Assembly (NCBI RefSeq): GCF_030247195.1
Contig: NC_080671.1
Span: 35,438,343-35,502,342 of the forward strand
Length of the DNA stretch: 64,000 bases
Origin: Topomyia yanbarensis
Taxonomy: Eukaryota > Arthropoda > Insecta > Diptera > Culicidae
Direction of reading: 5' to 3'
The first letter of the stretch is position 1. Each line of letters starts with the position of its first letter. The translations under genes were made by a program, and so were the position numbers. The notes under the pieces are model-generated. The model saw nothing but the letters and a program-made list of their open reading frames with translations. It ran no database searches and had not been told where the DNA came from. Positions 1-9,576 of the stretch are shown here, piece after piece.

Positions 1-1
1 C

Positions 2-241
2 AGCACCTCCCAAGCTACAACCGATGTTAACACCGTTAGCCTTACTAGCCCATTTGCTGGCTTCGCAGAAGATGATGATTCCATCATGGACAAAACCAGG
101 ACCATCACAGTAAACACAAAAAGACCAGCATCACCTCTTGAAAATGACAGAATAAATAACGAAAAAAGAGTGTCTCGGACTGACACAAGGCAAGAGCAAC
201 ATTCACATCACACACGTTCAATTTCACGAAACAAGCAATGA
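2..241 (+). CDS. L1-clade LINE ORF1, C-terminal part (cut by window edge)
   Basis: An open frame enters at base 2 and runs 79 codons to a TGA at 239-241. The translation is polar, rich in Ser, Thr, Arg and His, with an acidic patch (AEDDDS) and a basic tail (RSISRNKQ). It shows no recognisable domain. Its place immediately before the other LINE frames suggests it is the tail of the nucleic-acid-binding ORF1 protein, whose zinc knuckles would lie outside the window. Its stop overlaps the ATG of the next ORF (ATGA at 238-241). No fold can be assigned from this fragment, so the call rests on position and composition. Confidence 0.55.
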   Translation, partial: STSQATTDVNTVSLTSPFAGFAEDDDSIMDKTRTITVNTKRPASPLENDRINNEKRVSRTDTRQEQHSHHTRSISRNKQ

Positions 242-1458
242 AAAGGCCATCCTGCCTGAACCAGTCTAGTCAGATCAAAAATATATATACTAGCTTCTTA
301 TTTTGCGTCGCTGCCGCAGCACTCGGCTGCAACCAAATACATCATTCAACTAACAATATGCCACCGTCAAGCACTCCCGCTACTGTTACATTGAATTGTT
401 CGTCTATAGCCATCAACAACCGAGAGTGTCAACACAACATAACATTTTCCTCGGTAAGTTTTACGGACAGTATATGTCCCGCCGAAGTGAAATATGATAC
501 TGCCGTCTTCAGCGAATTTCGACTATCTTCAGCTGCCGTCGCTGTTACTACGTCCCGCCACCACTCACCACGTCAGCGAAAGAAAAACATCACAACACAA
601 TCTTCTGATAAAGCTGCTATACCAACCAACCTATCCTGTCGGCGTAACAAAACACTCACCATCCGAGATGATAAAGTGAACTGCTACCTGTTTCGCCACC
701 GCCACAACAAACTGAATCTGCAAGCAGCTTTTTTGGCTGCCCTGGTAAGCATTCTGGGCAGTATATGTCCCGCCGAAGTATTGTTCGATACTGCCATCCT
801 CAGCAAGTTTCCAATGCTTCCAGTCTTTTCCGCTGTCGCTGCGACCTGGTGCTACTCGTCTCATAGGCGAAATAAAAACAAACCCAAAATGCAACGTTTC
901 CTTCATGCAGTTGCATTCATCTACTACACGAGTCGTTGGTGCAATAATAACATCATTGAACTGTTCACCGTCCGTGAAATTTTGACCAGCTACTCGCTTC
1001 AACACCGTAGCAACAAACTGTATATACAAGCAGTATTTTTCGCTTCGCTACTTTCACCCTTCCCAGCACACGCCGCCTCCACTGCGCCAAGGAACTACTC
1101 GTGCCGACTGCAAATCAACAAAAAATGCCAAAAACTATATACAGTTGCAACCTTAGCAACCTTCAGGTCGTTCTGTCGGTGTAACAGTAAGATGCCAGCG
1201 CTCCCCGGCTGTGGTGGAATGAATCTGCTAGCAGCGGTTACAGCCTCCTCGGTAAGCATTTTGGACAGTATATGTCCCGCCGAAGCAAAATATGATACTG
1301 CCATCCTCAGCAAGATTCCACTATTCTCAGCTATTGTTGCTACTCCCGTCTACACAAGCAGTTATGTTGGTCTCCCTGCTCCTGCCACTGCCGTGACAAC
1401 ATTCAGCTGGCGGTGTCAACATGTCAACGAACAGTTTTCCCACGATCAAGATGGCTGA
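238..1458 (+). CDS. Middle ORF of the L1-like LINE, internally repetitive, function unknown
   Basis: An uninterrupted 406-codon frame lies between ORF1 and ORF2. Its start overlaps the ORF1 stop (ATGA), and its end overlaps ORF2 by 38 nt. I recognise no family. It contains three imperfect copies of a module centred on SICPAE followed by DTA and an SKxP-like stretch, at about residues 78, 175 and 344. It also has related RHxHNKL-type segments near residues 155 and 255. At DNA level the module is marked by GTATATGTCCCGCCGAAG at 470, 761 and 1268. The spacings (291 and 507) are multiples of three. Composition is Ser/Thr/Ala/Cys-rich with hydrophobic stretches. It could be a real extra protein or a repetitive spacer that lacks stops by chance. 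Confidence 0.45.
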   Translation: MKRPSCLNQSSQIKNIYTSFLFCVAAAALGCNQIHHSTNNMPPSSTPATVTLNCSSIAINNRECQHNITFSSVSFTDSICPAEVKYDTAVFSEFRLSSAAVAVTTSRHHSPRQRKKNITTQSSDKAAIPTNLSCRRNKTLTIRDDKVNCYLFRHRHNKLNLQAAFLAALVSILGSICPAEVLFDTAILSKFPMLPVFSAVAATWCYSSHRRNKNKPKMQRFLHAVAFIYYTSRWCNNNIIELFTVREILTSYSLQHRSNKLYIQAVFFASLLSPFPAHAASTAPRNYSCRLQINKKCQKLYTVATLATFRSFCRCNSKMPALPGCGGMNLLAAVTASSVSILDSICPAEAKYDTAILSKIPLFSAIVATPVYTSSYVGLPAPATAVTTFSWRCQHVNEQFSHDQDG

Positions 1459-4400
1459 TATGAGGAGCTACAAGATTGCTACAATCAACATGAACGCAGT
1501 GACAAACGGGACAAAACTCGATGCCCTGAATACCTTTATCCGGACCGCCGAACTAGATGTTATCCTCCTGCAGGAAGTGGCAACAACAAATCTCAACATA
1601 CCAGGCTTCATCATTGAGTACAATGTAGATGAGCATAAAAGAGGAACAGCGATTGCAGCACGAAGCTTTCTATCCCTTACGCATGTTGATAGAAGCATAG
1701 ACTCGAGATTAATCTGCGCACGGATCAATGACGTCACACTAATCAACGTTTACGCACCATCGGGAACGCAAAATCGAAACGCGCGGGAAAACTTCTACAA
1801 CAACGTGCTACCATACTACTTCTACAACTCCACGAACCGAGTTATCATTGGTGGTGACTTCAATTCAGTTGTAAACCAAAAAGATGCTACTGGTTCAAAC
1901 GCACACAGCCCAATGCTCAAACGATTCATGACCGCTTCAGGTGTAGACGATAGCTGGGAGGTTCTAAACCGCCAACACGTCGAATTTTCTTTTATTAGAT
2001 CCGATTCTGCCTCTAGGATAGATAGAATTCTCGCCACGCCGAATATGCGAGGCTGGATCCGAACTGCAAATTTTGTTGCTACAGCCTTCTCTGATCACAA
2101 AGCATACATAATCCGCACTGTTCTTCCAACACTTGGAAATCCACCTGGTCGTGGAATATGGCGTATGCATCCGAGCTTGGTTGATGATCCAGCGGTCATT
2201 GAGGAACTACACGTGAAATGGAGGTACTGGACAAGGCATCGACGGAACTTTCGTACGTGGATTGACTGGTGGATTCAATTCGTGAAGCCAAAACTGATCG
2301 CCTTCCTTAAATGGAAATCGTCCATTCAACGGCGCTCATTCCATGATACAATAGAACTGTACTATGCCATGCTTCGTTCAGCCTATGATCGTTATTATGG
2401 CGATCCTCACCAGCTGCAAACAATAAATCACATTAAAGGAAGGATGCTCTCTCTCCGACGCAGCTATGCACATCGCACACGGTGCTGGAACGAAATCTAT
2501 ATAGCAGGGGAAAACACATCAATTTTTCATATAGCGAACCAGAAAAGCCGCCGGACCGAAACCTCAATAAATATACTGCAGGATGGAGTTGACACAATAC
2601 GAGAGCCAAATGCGATACAGCAGAGTGTACAAGAATATTTTGTTAGATTGTACTCTTCCACTCATCCGGTCGAGAGCAACGACTTCAATCCAGCACATTG
2701 CATCCCGCGCGAAAATGAGGCCAATCAACGACTAATGAACGAAATATCTTCCGATGAGGTTCTAGAAGCAATTAAATTGAGCAGTTCACGAAAATCTCCC
2801 GGCAATGATGGTTTACCAAAGGAGTTTTATCTAAAGGCATGGCAAGTAATCGAGAGAGAGTTTACTTTTGTCATAAATGAAGCAATGACCTCTAATGCTC
2901 CCAAAAAATTTTTTGACGGCGTGCTCGTACTTGTAAGAAAGAAGAAGGGTGATAATAGCGTTAAGGCATTCAGACCGATCTCGCTCCTGAATGTTGATTA
3001 CAAAATATTCGCTAGAATAATAAAAAGTAGAGTTGCCCCCTTGCTTCCATTCGTGCTATCCAAACATCAAAAATGCTCCAATGGAAAGCGTAACATATTC
3101 GAAGCCACTGCTCGAATACTTGACCGCATTTGTGAGCTAAAAGCGAACCATAGAAACGGACTACTGGTTGCTTTTGACTTCGACCATGCCTTTGATAGGG
3201 TAGAGTACAGCTTCCTGACAAGTACGATGAGCAAAATGAATTTTAATCCCGAGTTGATCAACCTGCTAATTTACTGTACGAACAATAGCTTCTCAAGGGT
3301 GCTAATTAATGGCAAACTGGGAAACGAAATAAAAATAGAAAGATCGGTACGACAAGGGGATCCATTATCAATGCTATTGTTTGTACTCTATCTGCAACCA
3401 CTGCTTGATAAATTGCAAAGAGAATGTCCAAATACTGTCTTGAATGCCTACGCTGATGATATATCGATGTTTATCGACAGTGACGTCCAGTTACGAACTG
3501 TTATAAACATTTTTGAAGCATTTGCAGTTGTCTCGGGGGCAAGACTAAACACCCAGAAAACCAACGCCATAAAAATTGGTTTAATCAACTTGACACCAGA
3601 AAATGAGTGGCTGCAGATAGTGAATACAGTGAAAATCCTCGGAATACACTTTGCGGAAAATTTTTCCGAAATGGTTGATCAAAATTGGGTTGCGGTTTTA
3701 CGAGGATTTCAAACGTGTATGTGGATGAACAACATAAGAAATTTGAATCTCGTACAGAAAGTTCTCTTGATTAATACATACATAACGTCGAAAATATGGT
3801 ACACAGCATCAGTAATCCCCCTCCCCAACAAACACAGTGGAAAGTTTATTTCACGAATCGGCTCATTTCTGTGGTATGGGAAAAGATGGACACGGATTGC
3901 ATTCGAAACTTTGATACTTCCTACGAACAGAGGTGGTTTAAACTTGCATTCACCACCCATCAAAGCCAAGGCTTTGCTAACGAACCGCATGATGCAAATG
4001 GCTTCGGACTTACCTTTTCTCTGGAGCTTTCTTGAGCACAACGCGAATCCACCCAATCTGTCAAGTGTTCCCCGAAAATACGAGCACATTCGTACAGTAG
4101 TGAAAGAATCCGCATTTCTAACCGAAGAAATCGCAAGAGCACCTTGTTCCAGCGTAATATATTCCTACTTCATAAAACAACTAAAGGAGCCTAAAATAGT
4201 GAGAGAGAATCCACTACGCGACTGGAAAATCATCTACAAAAACATCCATTCCAAATTGCTGAATTCGAGTCAACGATCTACGTGGTTCTCAGTTATACAT
4301 CGCAAGCTAATCACCAATGAGCTACTACATAAAATTAACAGAAGAACCGACTCCGACTGCAGTAATTGTTCTGATCAAACCGATACCATCGAGCACCATC

Positions 4401-4642
4401 TGCTTCAATGTAGTGTGAACAAAGCTATTTGGATATACCAACGGAACACCTTCCTAGCGATGGATCGAAGGCTGAGCCAACTACAGCCAGAGGATTGGAT
4501 CTACCCGGTTCTAAAACACCAATCAAGACGTACACGTCAACGCATATTGAAGAACTTCAGCCAGATGTTATGCTACATGACAAGTGTACCACCAGATGAG
4601 CGTACTGTAGAGGGATACAAATTTTATTTAAATTGTAACTAA
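1421..4642 (+). CDS. L1-clade LINE ORF2: AP endonuclease + reverse transcriptase
   Basis: This 1073-residue frame is intact. The N-terminal ~230 residues form an APE-type endonuclease, with NMNAV, LLQEV, NVYAP, GGDFN, SRIDRI and the terminal SDHKA all visible. The reverse transcriptase follows at about residues 450-780. It has RPISLLNVDYKIFAR, the FDFDHAFDRV motif, RQGDPLS and a complete YADD box. The RPISLLN-DYKI form is typical of the L1/Tx1 group. Near the C terminus is a zinc-knuckle-like C-x2-C-x8-H-x4-C (CSNCSDQTDTIEHHLLQC). The annotated start lies inside the middle ORF; further in-frame ATGs at 1451 and 1460 flank the middle-ORF stop at 1456-1458. A possible AATAAA at 4669 is followed by an A-rich tail. 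No disabling change is visible. Confidence 0.93.
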   Translation: MSTNSFPTIKMADMRSYKIATINMNAVTNGTKLDALNTFIRTAELDVILLQEVATTNLNIPGFIIEYNVDEHKRGTAIAARSFLSLTHVDRSIDSRLICARINDVTLINVYAPSGTQNRNARENFYNNVLPYYFYNSTNRVIIGGDFNSVVNQKDATGSNAHSPMLKRFMTASGVDDSWEVLNRQHVEFSFIRSDSASRIDRILATPNMRGWIRTANFVATAFSDHKAYIIRTVLPTLGNPPGRGIWRMHPSLVDDPAVIEELHVKWRYWTRHRRNFRTWIDWWIQFVKPKLIAFLKWKSSIQRRSFHDTIELYYAMLRSAYDRYYGDPHQLQTINHIKGRMLSLRRSYAHRTRCWNEIYIAGENTSIFHIANQKSRRTETSINILQDGVDTIREPNAIQQSVQEYFVRLYSSTHPVESNDFNPAHCIPRENEANQRLMNEISSDEVLEAIKLSSSRKSPGNDGLPKEFYLKAWQVIEREFTFVINEAMTSNAPKKFFDGVLVLVRKKKGDNSVKAFRPISLLNVDYKIFARIIKSRVAPLLPFVLSKHQKCSNGKRNIFEATARILDRICELKANHRNGLLVAFDFDHAFDRVEYSFLTSTMSKMNFNPELINLLIYCTNNSFSRVLINGKLGNEIKIERSVRQGDPLSMLLFVLYLQPLLDKLQRECPNTVLNAYADDISMFIDSDVQLRTVINIFEAFAVVSGARLNTQKTNAIKIGLINLTPENEWLQIVNTVKILGIHFAENFSEMVDQNWVAVLRGFQTCMWMNNIRNLNLVQKVLLINTYITSKIWYTASVIPLPNKHSGKFISRIGSFLWYGKRWTRIAFETLILPTNRGGLNLHSPPIKAKALLTNRMMQMASDLPFLWSFLEHNANPPNLSSVPRKYEHIRTVVKESAFLTEEIARAPCSSVIYSYFIKQLKEPKIVRENPLRDWKIIYKNIHSKLLNSSQRSTWFSVIHRKLITNELLHKINRRTDSDCSNCSDQTDTIEHHLLQCSVNKAIWIYQRNTFLAMDRRLSQLQPEDWIYPVLKHQSRRTRQRILKNFSQMLCYMTSVPPDERTVEGYKFYLNCN

Positions 4643-4690
4643 ATAAGAAATTATAACCAACTGGACAATAAAATTTTTACAAAAAAAATT

Positions 4691-5523
4691 TGAATTGAGA
4701 ATCGTAACCCGGGTCCTTATCGATGTTGACGAAGACGTCATCGACATCTCAGATTCTTCACTACTGCTAAGCGGAACGCTCGGAGAAAGTAGTCTGTCGG
4801 CCGTGCCTGATGCCTACCGCCACCGCAATAAATTTGGTGAGATCAATCCGATTTATAATAATTTCTATTATCATTTTTTTTGTTTTGTTGAATATATATA
4901 ATTACTCTAAATCCACATCCCATTTTCCTTCCCTACTAACAAATTCTAACATCCGTAATACCTATGGAGATTGCGTGGGTTCCCCGTATCTTCTTAAGTC
5001 GGTATTCAACTAACATTCCCATCCCTTTAGCGATCATAAGGACATGGTCAGGTGTGCAGTGAGCTATACGGTCGTATAAAAAGATTTCACTGCATCAGCC
5101 ACCCATGATGAGTGCGGTCGTTTTTACTATGCTGTGTTAGAAATATGTTTTGTCCCTCTGAAAAATATATAGATGGAAAATTTATCGTTACATCACTAGG
5201 AATTGGTTTACCACAATAGATCTAAATACTGGTCGCAGTGGTTAATCTCCAAAAAATGGTTTTTCCGGTTACGGTTTATACTAAAATGAAATTCGGAGAT
5301 GGAAATCTGGATAGAAAATACGATAGTGGGCGAAAATCACTGGATTAAAGAGTGCAGGTGTTAATAGTCGAAGTTATCCACTGAAAAATTCAAATTCTAG
5401 GTGAATTCTTCCGTTTGTGAAACAACCAACCTATCCTCGAAAATATAAATATAATTCCGGCTCTCCATAATTTGCAACAAAATATCGATTTCGGCTGAAT
5501 GTTTCAGTATCAATCGAACAAAC
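4691..5523. other. No gene seen; AT-rich repeat-like DNA
   Basis: No frame here looks like a protein I recognise. The stretch around 4950-5230 has the mixed, non-coding look of a LINE 3' untranslated region, but I cannot tie it to a specific element by eye. Confidence 0.4.
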
Positions 5524-6054
5524 GAGTATTTTCTTCATACTTAGTTGCGTTTCGGCTTCGCCTCATCAGAAACCGACACTAACTTATTGTCGGAATAGAT
5601 TAGCGCCGGCTTGACGCAAATCCCTTAAAACTAAAACACACTTTGTGTTTCATTCGAACGACTGATCAAGCGTGATGTCTCGTTCGAGCAGAAGTTCTGT
5701 TTATGCCGATGAGACACAGTGAAGCCGAAACTTGTCTTGGCTTAGCAGGCCTATGCGAAAACACTATGCTATATTTCACCCTAAGGAGGAAAATTTGGTA
5801 AAAACCAAAAGTTCTCACTAGGGTGTTTTAGTTTTAAGGGATTTGCGTCAAGCCAGCGCTAATCTATTCCGACAATAAGTTAGTGTCGGTTTCTGATGAG
5901 GCGAAGCCGAAACGCAACTAAGTATGAAATAAGGATTTGTGCCCTCCTGTACAAAGACTGGTTTTTACCAACAAATTTTCACCCTAGTGAGAAATTTTGG
6001 TTTTTACCAAATTTTCCTCCTTAGGGTGAAATATAGCATAGTGAGTATTTTCTT
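5524..6054. mobile_element. Fold-back/MITE composite with two interleaved inverted repeats and 12-bp flanking repeats
   Basis: Two pairs of inverted repeats interleave. Pair A is 5534-5639 with 5823-5928, about 106 bp and nearly identical; it contains TTGCGTTTCGGCTTCGCCTC and the ATCAGAAACCGAC motif. Pair B is 5762-5825 with 5980-6043, 64 bp, containing CCCTAAGGAGGAAAATTTGG. The order is A, B, A', B', so the two hairpins could not form independently. The 12-mer GAGTATTTTCTT occurs at 5524-5535 and 6043-6054 and may be a target duplication. Pieces of the same family recur near 10305, 11442 and 16469. No coding capacity is seen. Confidence 0.7.
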
Positions 6055-6641
6055 ATTATCTGTAATTTAAATTAATGTAAAACTGTAATATTTATCCCAA
6101 AATAATAAAATATAACAACCATCCTAAACCATTAACACAAGGAAGTACTTTCGTCATCATTAGACCGGTACTAATAATGAACTCTAGTTAGCGCTTCGAG
6201 CAGATAAGTTTCATGCTTGAGAGCCAATGGTTTTTTTTTAATTTTACAAATCGTAAGAACATGATGGATTTACGGCTCAGTTATGCTAACGTGTTAAATA
6301 AACTGGAAGTAAAAAAAGAAGTACAAATATTGCGATTTATTTTATAAAAATGTATTGTCAACAGCTTTCTTGTCCATATTTGTATTTCGTATTTCGATTG
6401 ACAAAGTATGCATTGTGTTAATATACCCCGCTGTTTTTTATATTAATTGTGTTTCTGAAGAGATTAGATAATGTTATTATTTTTCTTTATTCCTTGTTCT
6501 TTATATTAATTTATTAAAAGTCATGTAAAATAGTTTCGATTACTTATTTACTAACTTACTTATTTAGTAACTTACTTACATACATACTTATTTACTTACA
6601 TACATACATACATACTTATTTACTAACTTACTCACATACAT
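6055..6641. repeat. AT-rich DNA ending in a degenerate TTAC/ATAC tetranucleotide repeat
   Basis: No gene is visible. From about 6540 to 6640 the sequence is a degenerate tetranucleotide tract (TTAC, ATAC, TTAT). It resumes at 7814-7920 on the far side of the fold-back element, so that element appears to have landed in a microsatellite. Confidence 0.6.
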
Positions 6642-7813
6642 TAGAGTGCCCAGAAAAATGATGAATTTTTGAAAACTCTATCGGCCCACCCCTGAGTCGA
6701 TTCCTAGTCCCACTAGGAGTACTTGCTCTAAATTTGAAGCAAATCGGACAAGTCTAGCTACCGGACCAACGTGCCTGAAGTTTGTATGGGATTGTTCGAC
6801 AATTTACATGGAGAAACCCCACTAACTCGCATTTTCGCCGCTAGATGACACTGTATGCATCGTACTATCACTGTAAGTGAAAATAAGAAAGATAATTTAA
6901 TTGCCTACAACTTTGTCGAAGACTGCTAGTGAATCTGGCTTTGTTAAAAGAAGTTATTAAACTTTTAACGAAGTGATGTCTGAGTCAGTTTTGCATGGGG
7001 CCTAGCAGTGCATGGTTGTGTATCGGTACTCGATTCCCACCAACTATACATTTTTGTGAGATAATGGCTAGATTTAGCTGAATAGTATGTTCAGAAGAAG
7101 TGTAGGACATAATACGAGCTATGTTTTGGTTGGAAAATTTTAGTTCCACCTGTGATCGCATAGAGGGCGCCAACACTAACTTTTTATAGAAGTGAGGTAG
7201 AATATCGAGATGTTCGGAAGAATTAAAAATGCTTGTTCTACAACTTTGTGGAAGACACCTAATCTCTATCTCTTTCTGGTGAAAAGTTAGTGTCGGCGCC
7301 CTCTATGCGGTAAAATGTGGAACTAAGATTTTCTAACCAAAACATGACTCGTATTATTTACTATAAATCTTCTGTACATACTATTGACCTAAACCTAACC
7401 ATTATTTCACAAAAATATTTAGTTCGTGCGCATCAAGTACTGATACACAACCAAGCACTGCTACGCCCTATGCAAAACTGACTCAGACATAACTTCATTA
7501 AAAGTTTAATTACTTCTTTTAACAAAGCCGGATTCACTAGCAGTCTTCGACAAAGTTGTAGGCAATTAAATTATCTTTCTTATTTTTACTTACAGCGATA
7601 ATACGATGCATATAGTGCCACCTAGCGGCGAAAATGCGAGTTTTTGAGTTTTCTCCATGTAAATTGTAGAAAAATCCCATACAAACTTCAGGCACGTTGG
7701 TCCGGTAGCTAGACTTGTCCGATTTGCTTCAAATTTGGAACAAGTACTCCTGGTGGGACTAGAAATCGACTCAGACATGGGCCGATAGGGGTAATTTTTT
7801 TCCTGTCACTCTA
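6642..7813. mobile_element. Long fold-back element, hAT-like ends, 8-bp flanking repeat
   Basis: Almost the whole 1.17 kb is one imperfect palindrome. The left arm, about 6642-7184, pairs with the right arm, about 7282-7813, around a ~100 bp loop. The ends read TAGAGTG and CACTCTA. They are flanked by ACATACAT at 6634-6641 and 7814-7821, the 8-bp duplication length typical of hAT elements. The surrounding DNA is itself ATAC-rich, which weakens the duplication call. No transposase frame exists, so it would be non-autonomous. Confidence 0.7.
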
Positions 7814-8363
7814 ACATACATGCTTACTTACTTACCTACTTACTTACTTCCTTTATTTCCTACTTATTTATATACTAACTTACTTACATAGATACTTACT
7901 TACTTACTTACTTACTCAAAAAGCGATACAATTGAAAATGTTTATGTAATATAAAATCGCTACTATTCCAATGTAAGGCTCCTGACGTTATAACTTATGT
8001 GCTTCTTTTTATATAAAATCCGAGATAAAATCATAGCTTCGGTCACAGAAATACTCGACAGAAATAAAACACACGCGAAGTGTTTGCCAAATATGGCTTT
8101 AGAAAATGATTGGAATAAGAGAACAATAAAATTACATGATTAAAATAAGTTAAAAGCCATTGTGGAAAAACGGTCAATTCGCGTAACATAGTGCCAGGTA
8201 GCGCGAGCCCCAAAAGATTATTATTAAACACTGGTACCGTTAACGCCCAAAAAATCTGCAATAATCCCGTTTCCCTTTTCTCACCTTCGCCCAATCACAC
8301 ATTTTAATTATCACTTACCTCTGTCTACTATCGCATCCATTCGCAGAGCCTTGTTCTGGGACG
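7814..8363. other. Microsatellite remainder and upstream region of the secreted-protein gene
   Basis: A degenerate TTAC repeat continues to about 7920. The rest is AT-rich and should contain the promoter and 5' untranslated region of the gene starting at 8364. I see no unambiguous TATA box or initiator. Confidence 0.4.
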
Positions 8364-9576
8364 ATGGCCAACAAAGCGAAGAACTTTTGGATGCCCACCT
8401 TGATGCTGGTTTCGATCGTCGGTGTTGGCATAACGGAAAGTGCAAGCATGAGATTGACCAAATCGCACGGCAGCGAGGGTGGTGGAGGCAGCGGAAGGCC
8501 ACGGCCATCCATAACCACATATGATCAGCGGCAGACCGGCAAATACAACATTCACGTCAACATAAAAGATGTGAAAATCATATCGGTCGATGGAGAGAAG
8601 TTTGATGGTGAATTTGGGGTAAGAGAAGCTACTGACAATACAAACGTTTGAAAGAAACGAGAAACAAATTCCGTCAGGTTGGAAAAATGTTTAAAATCAA
8701 CAATTTAATGCTAACAAAAAAAATGAATTTGTCGACATGGCTGAGTTTGCATAGTTTTTCAATTTAACTTTTACCTTTGTTTTCTAATCATCTAAAATTT
8801 TCGTTCCATTCCGTAGGATGACACAATTTATGATTACGGAGACTATGATTACGATCCATCGCATCTAACAGTTAATCCACTTCCGATTTTTGGCGGCACG
8901 AAGCCACCAAAATCCACTACGAAATTACCGGTTGCGATAACTTCTACCAAACGAACAAGTACAACCACGGCTGAAGCACCAACGGAAGATCAGCCGAGCA
9001 AACCAGCGACCGAAGCTGCCGAAGATCTATTCGTCATGGAAGCAATGCCCTCCAAACCTGGTAATTCTTCCTACAGCATGACTGCAACAGGAACAACAAC
9101 ACCACCATCAAGCAACATTTATATATTCAAACCTACTCCAAACTATCATCCAAGCCCAATTCATTACGACTACCAGGAAATTCCCGTAGAGGTTATCGTT
9201 GAACCGGTCCTGAAACCGAAGTACCGCAACTCAAATGCGCGCATAGCGCCGAATCGGCGCAATCGCTATCGCAAGAATTCACCCGCCAGAGAGTCCATGG
9301 ACAGTATGGCTCGCCACAGCCACTCGGACATTGAAGCTTTGCCGAGTTCGGCACAAACCGATTCTGTTCAGTTGGAAGCTGCTCCGTGCCCGAAGGGCAC
9401 ATATCACGATCGGACGGGCAAGTGTCGCATGCGAAGGTCCGGAATGTAAGTATCGTTAGTATTTCTGTCTGCCGGGCTTGCATTCACTTAAGAGTTTCCC
9501 ATTCTATCAATTACAAATACAAGACAGTTCCAAGCTGATTAGACTACTAGCTGCCTTCAAGGAGAAGGATGACTGA
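8364..9576 (+). CDS. Secreted Tyr/Thr/Pro-rich protein of unknown function, three exons
   Basis: Exons are 8364-8618, 8817-9445 and 9528-9576, giving 310 residues. Splice sites are canonical: GTAAGA at 8619, CCGTAG before 8817, GTAAGT at 9446 and ACAG before 9528. The phases join cleanly. Reading through the second donor would stop at once at 9447. The protein opens with a hydrophobic signal-peptide-like segment (MPTLMLVSIVGVGI), then a Gly/Arg linker. The second exon opens with an acidic tyrosine cluster (YDYGDYDYD) resembling tyrosine-sulfation sites, followed by a Thr/Pro/Lys-rich low-complexity stretch. A conserved-looking C-terminal block has one cysteine pair (CPKGTYHDRTGKC). An AATAAA lies at 9680. 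I do not recognise the family; an extracellular or matrix-associated protein is an inference. Confidence 0.75.

Larger units (their letters stand above)
1..4690 (+). mobile_element. L1-clade non-LTR retrotransposon, 5' end outside window
   Basis: The unit runs from the window edge through the ORF1 tail, middle ORF and ORF2 to a short AT-rich 3' end with AATAAA and an A run at about 4680-4688. All three frames read the same way and overlap, so they form one polycistronic element. The 5' end is not in the window, so no target-site duplication can be checked. An open ORF2 with complete endonuclease and RT motifs suggests a young insertion. Confidence 0.85.

Noticed and set aside
631..1029. 132-codon minus-strand frame over the LINE middle ORF
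   Set aside because: Antisense of a repetitive region that has few stops in either direction; no domain.
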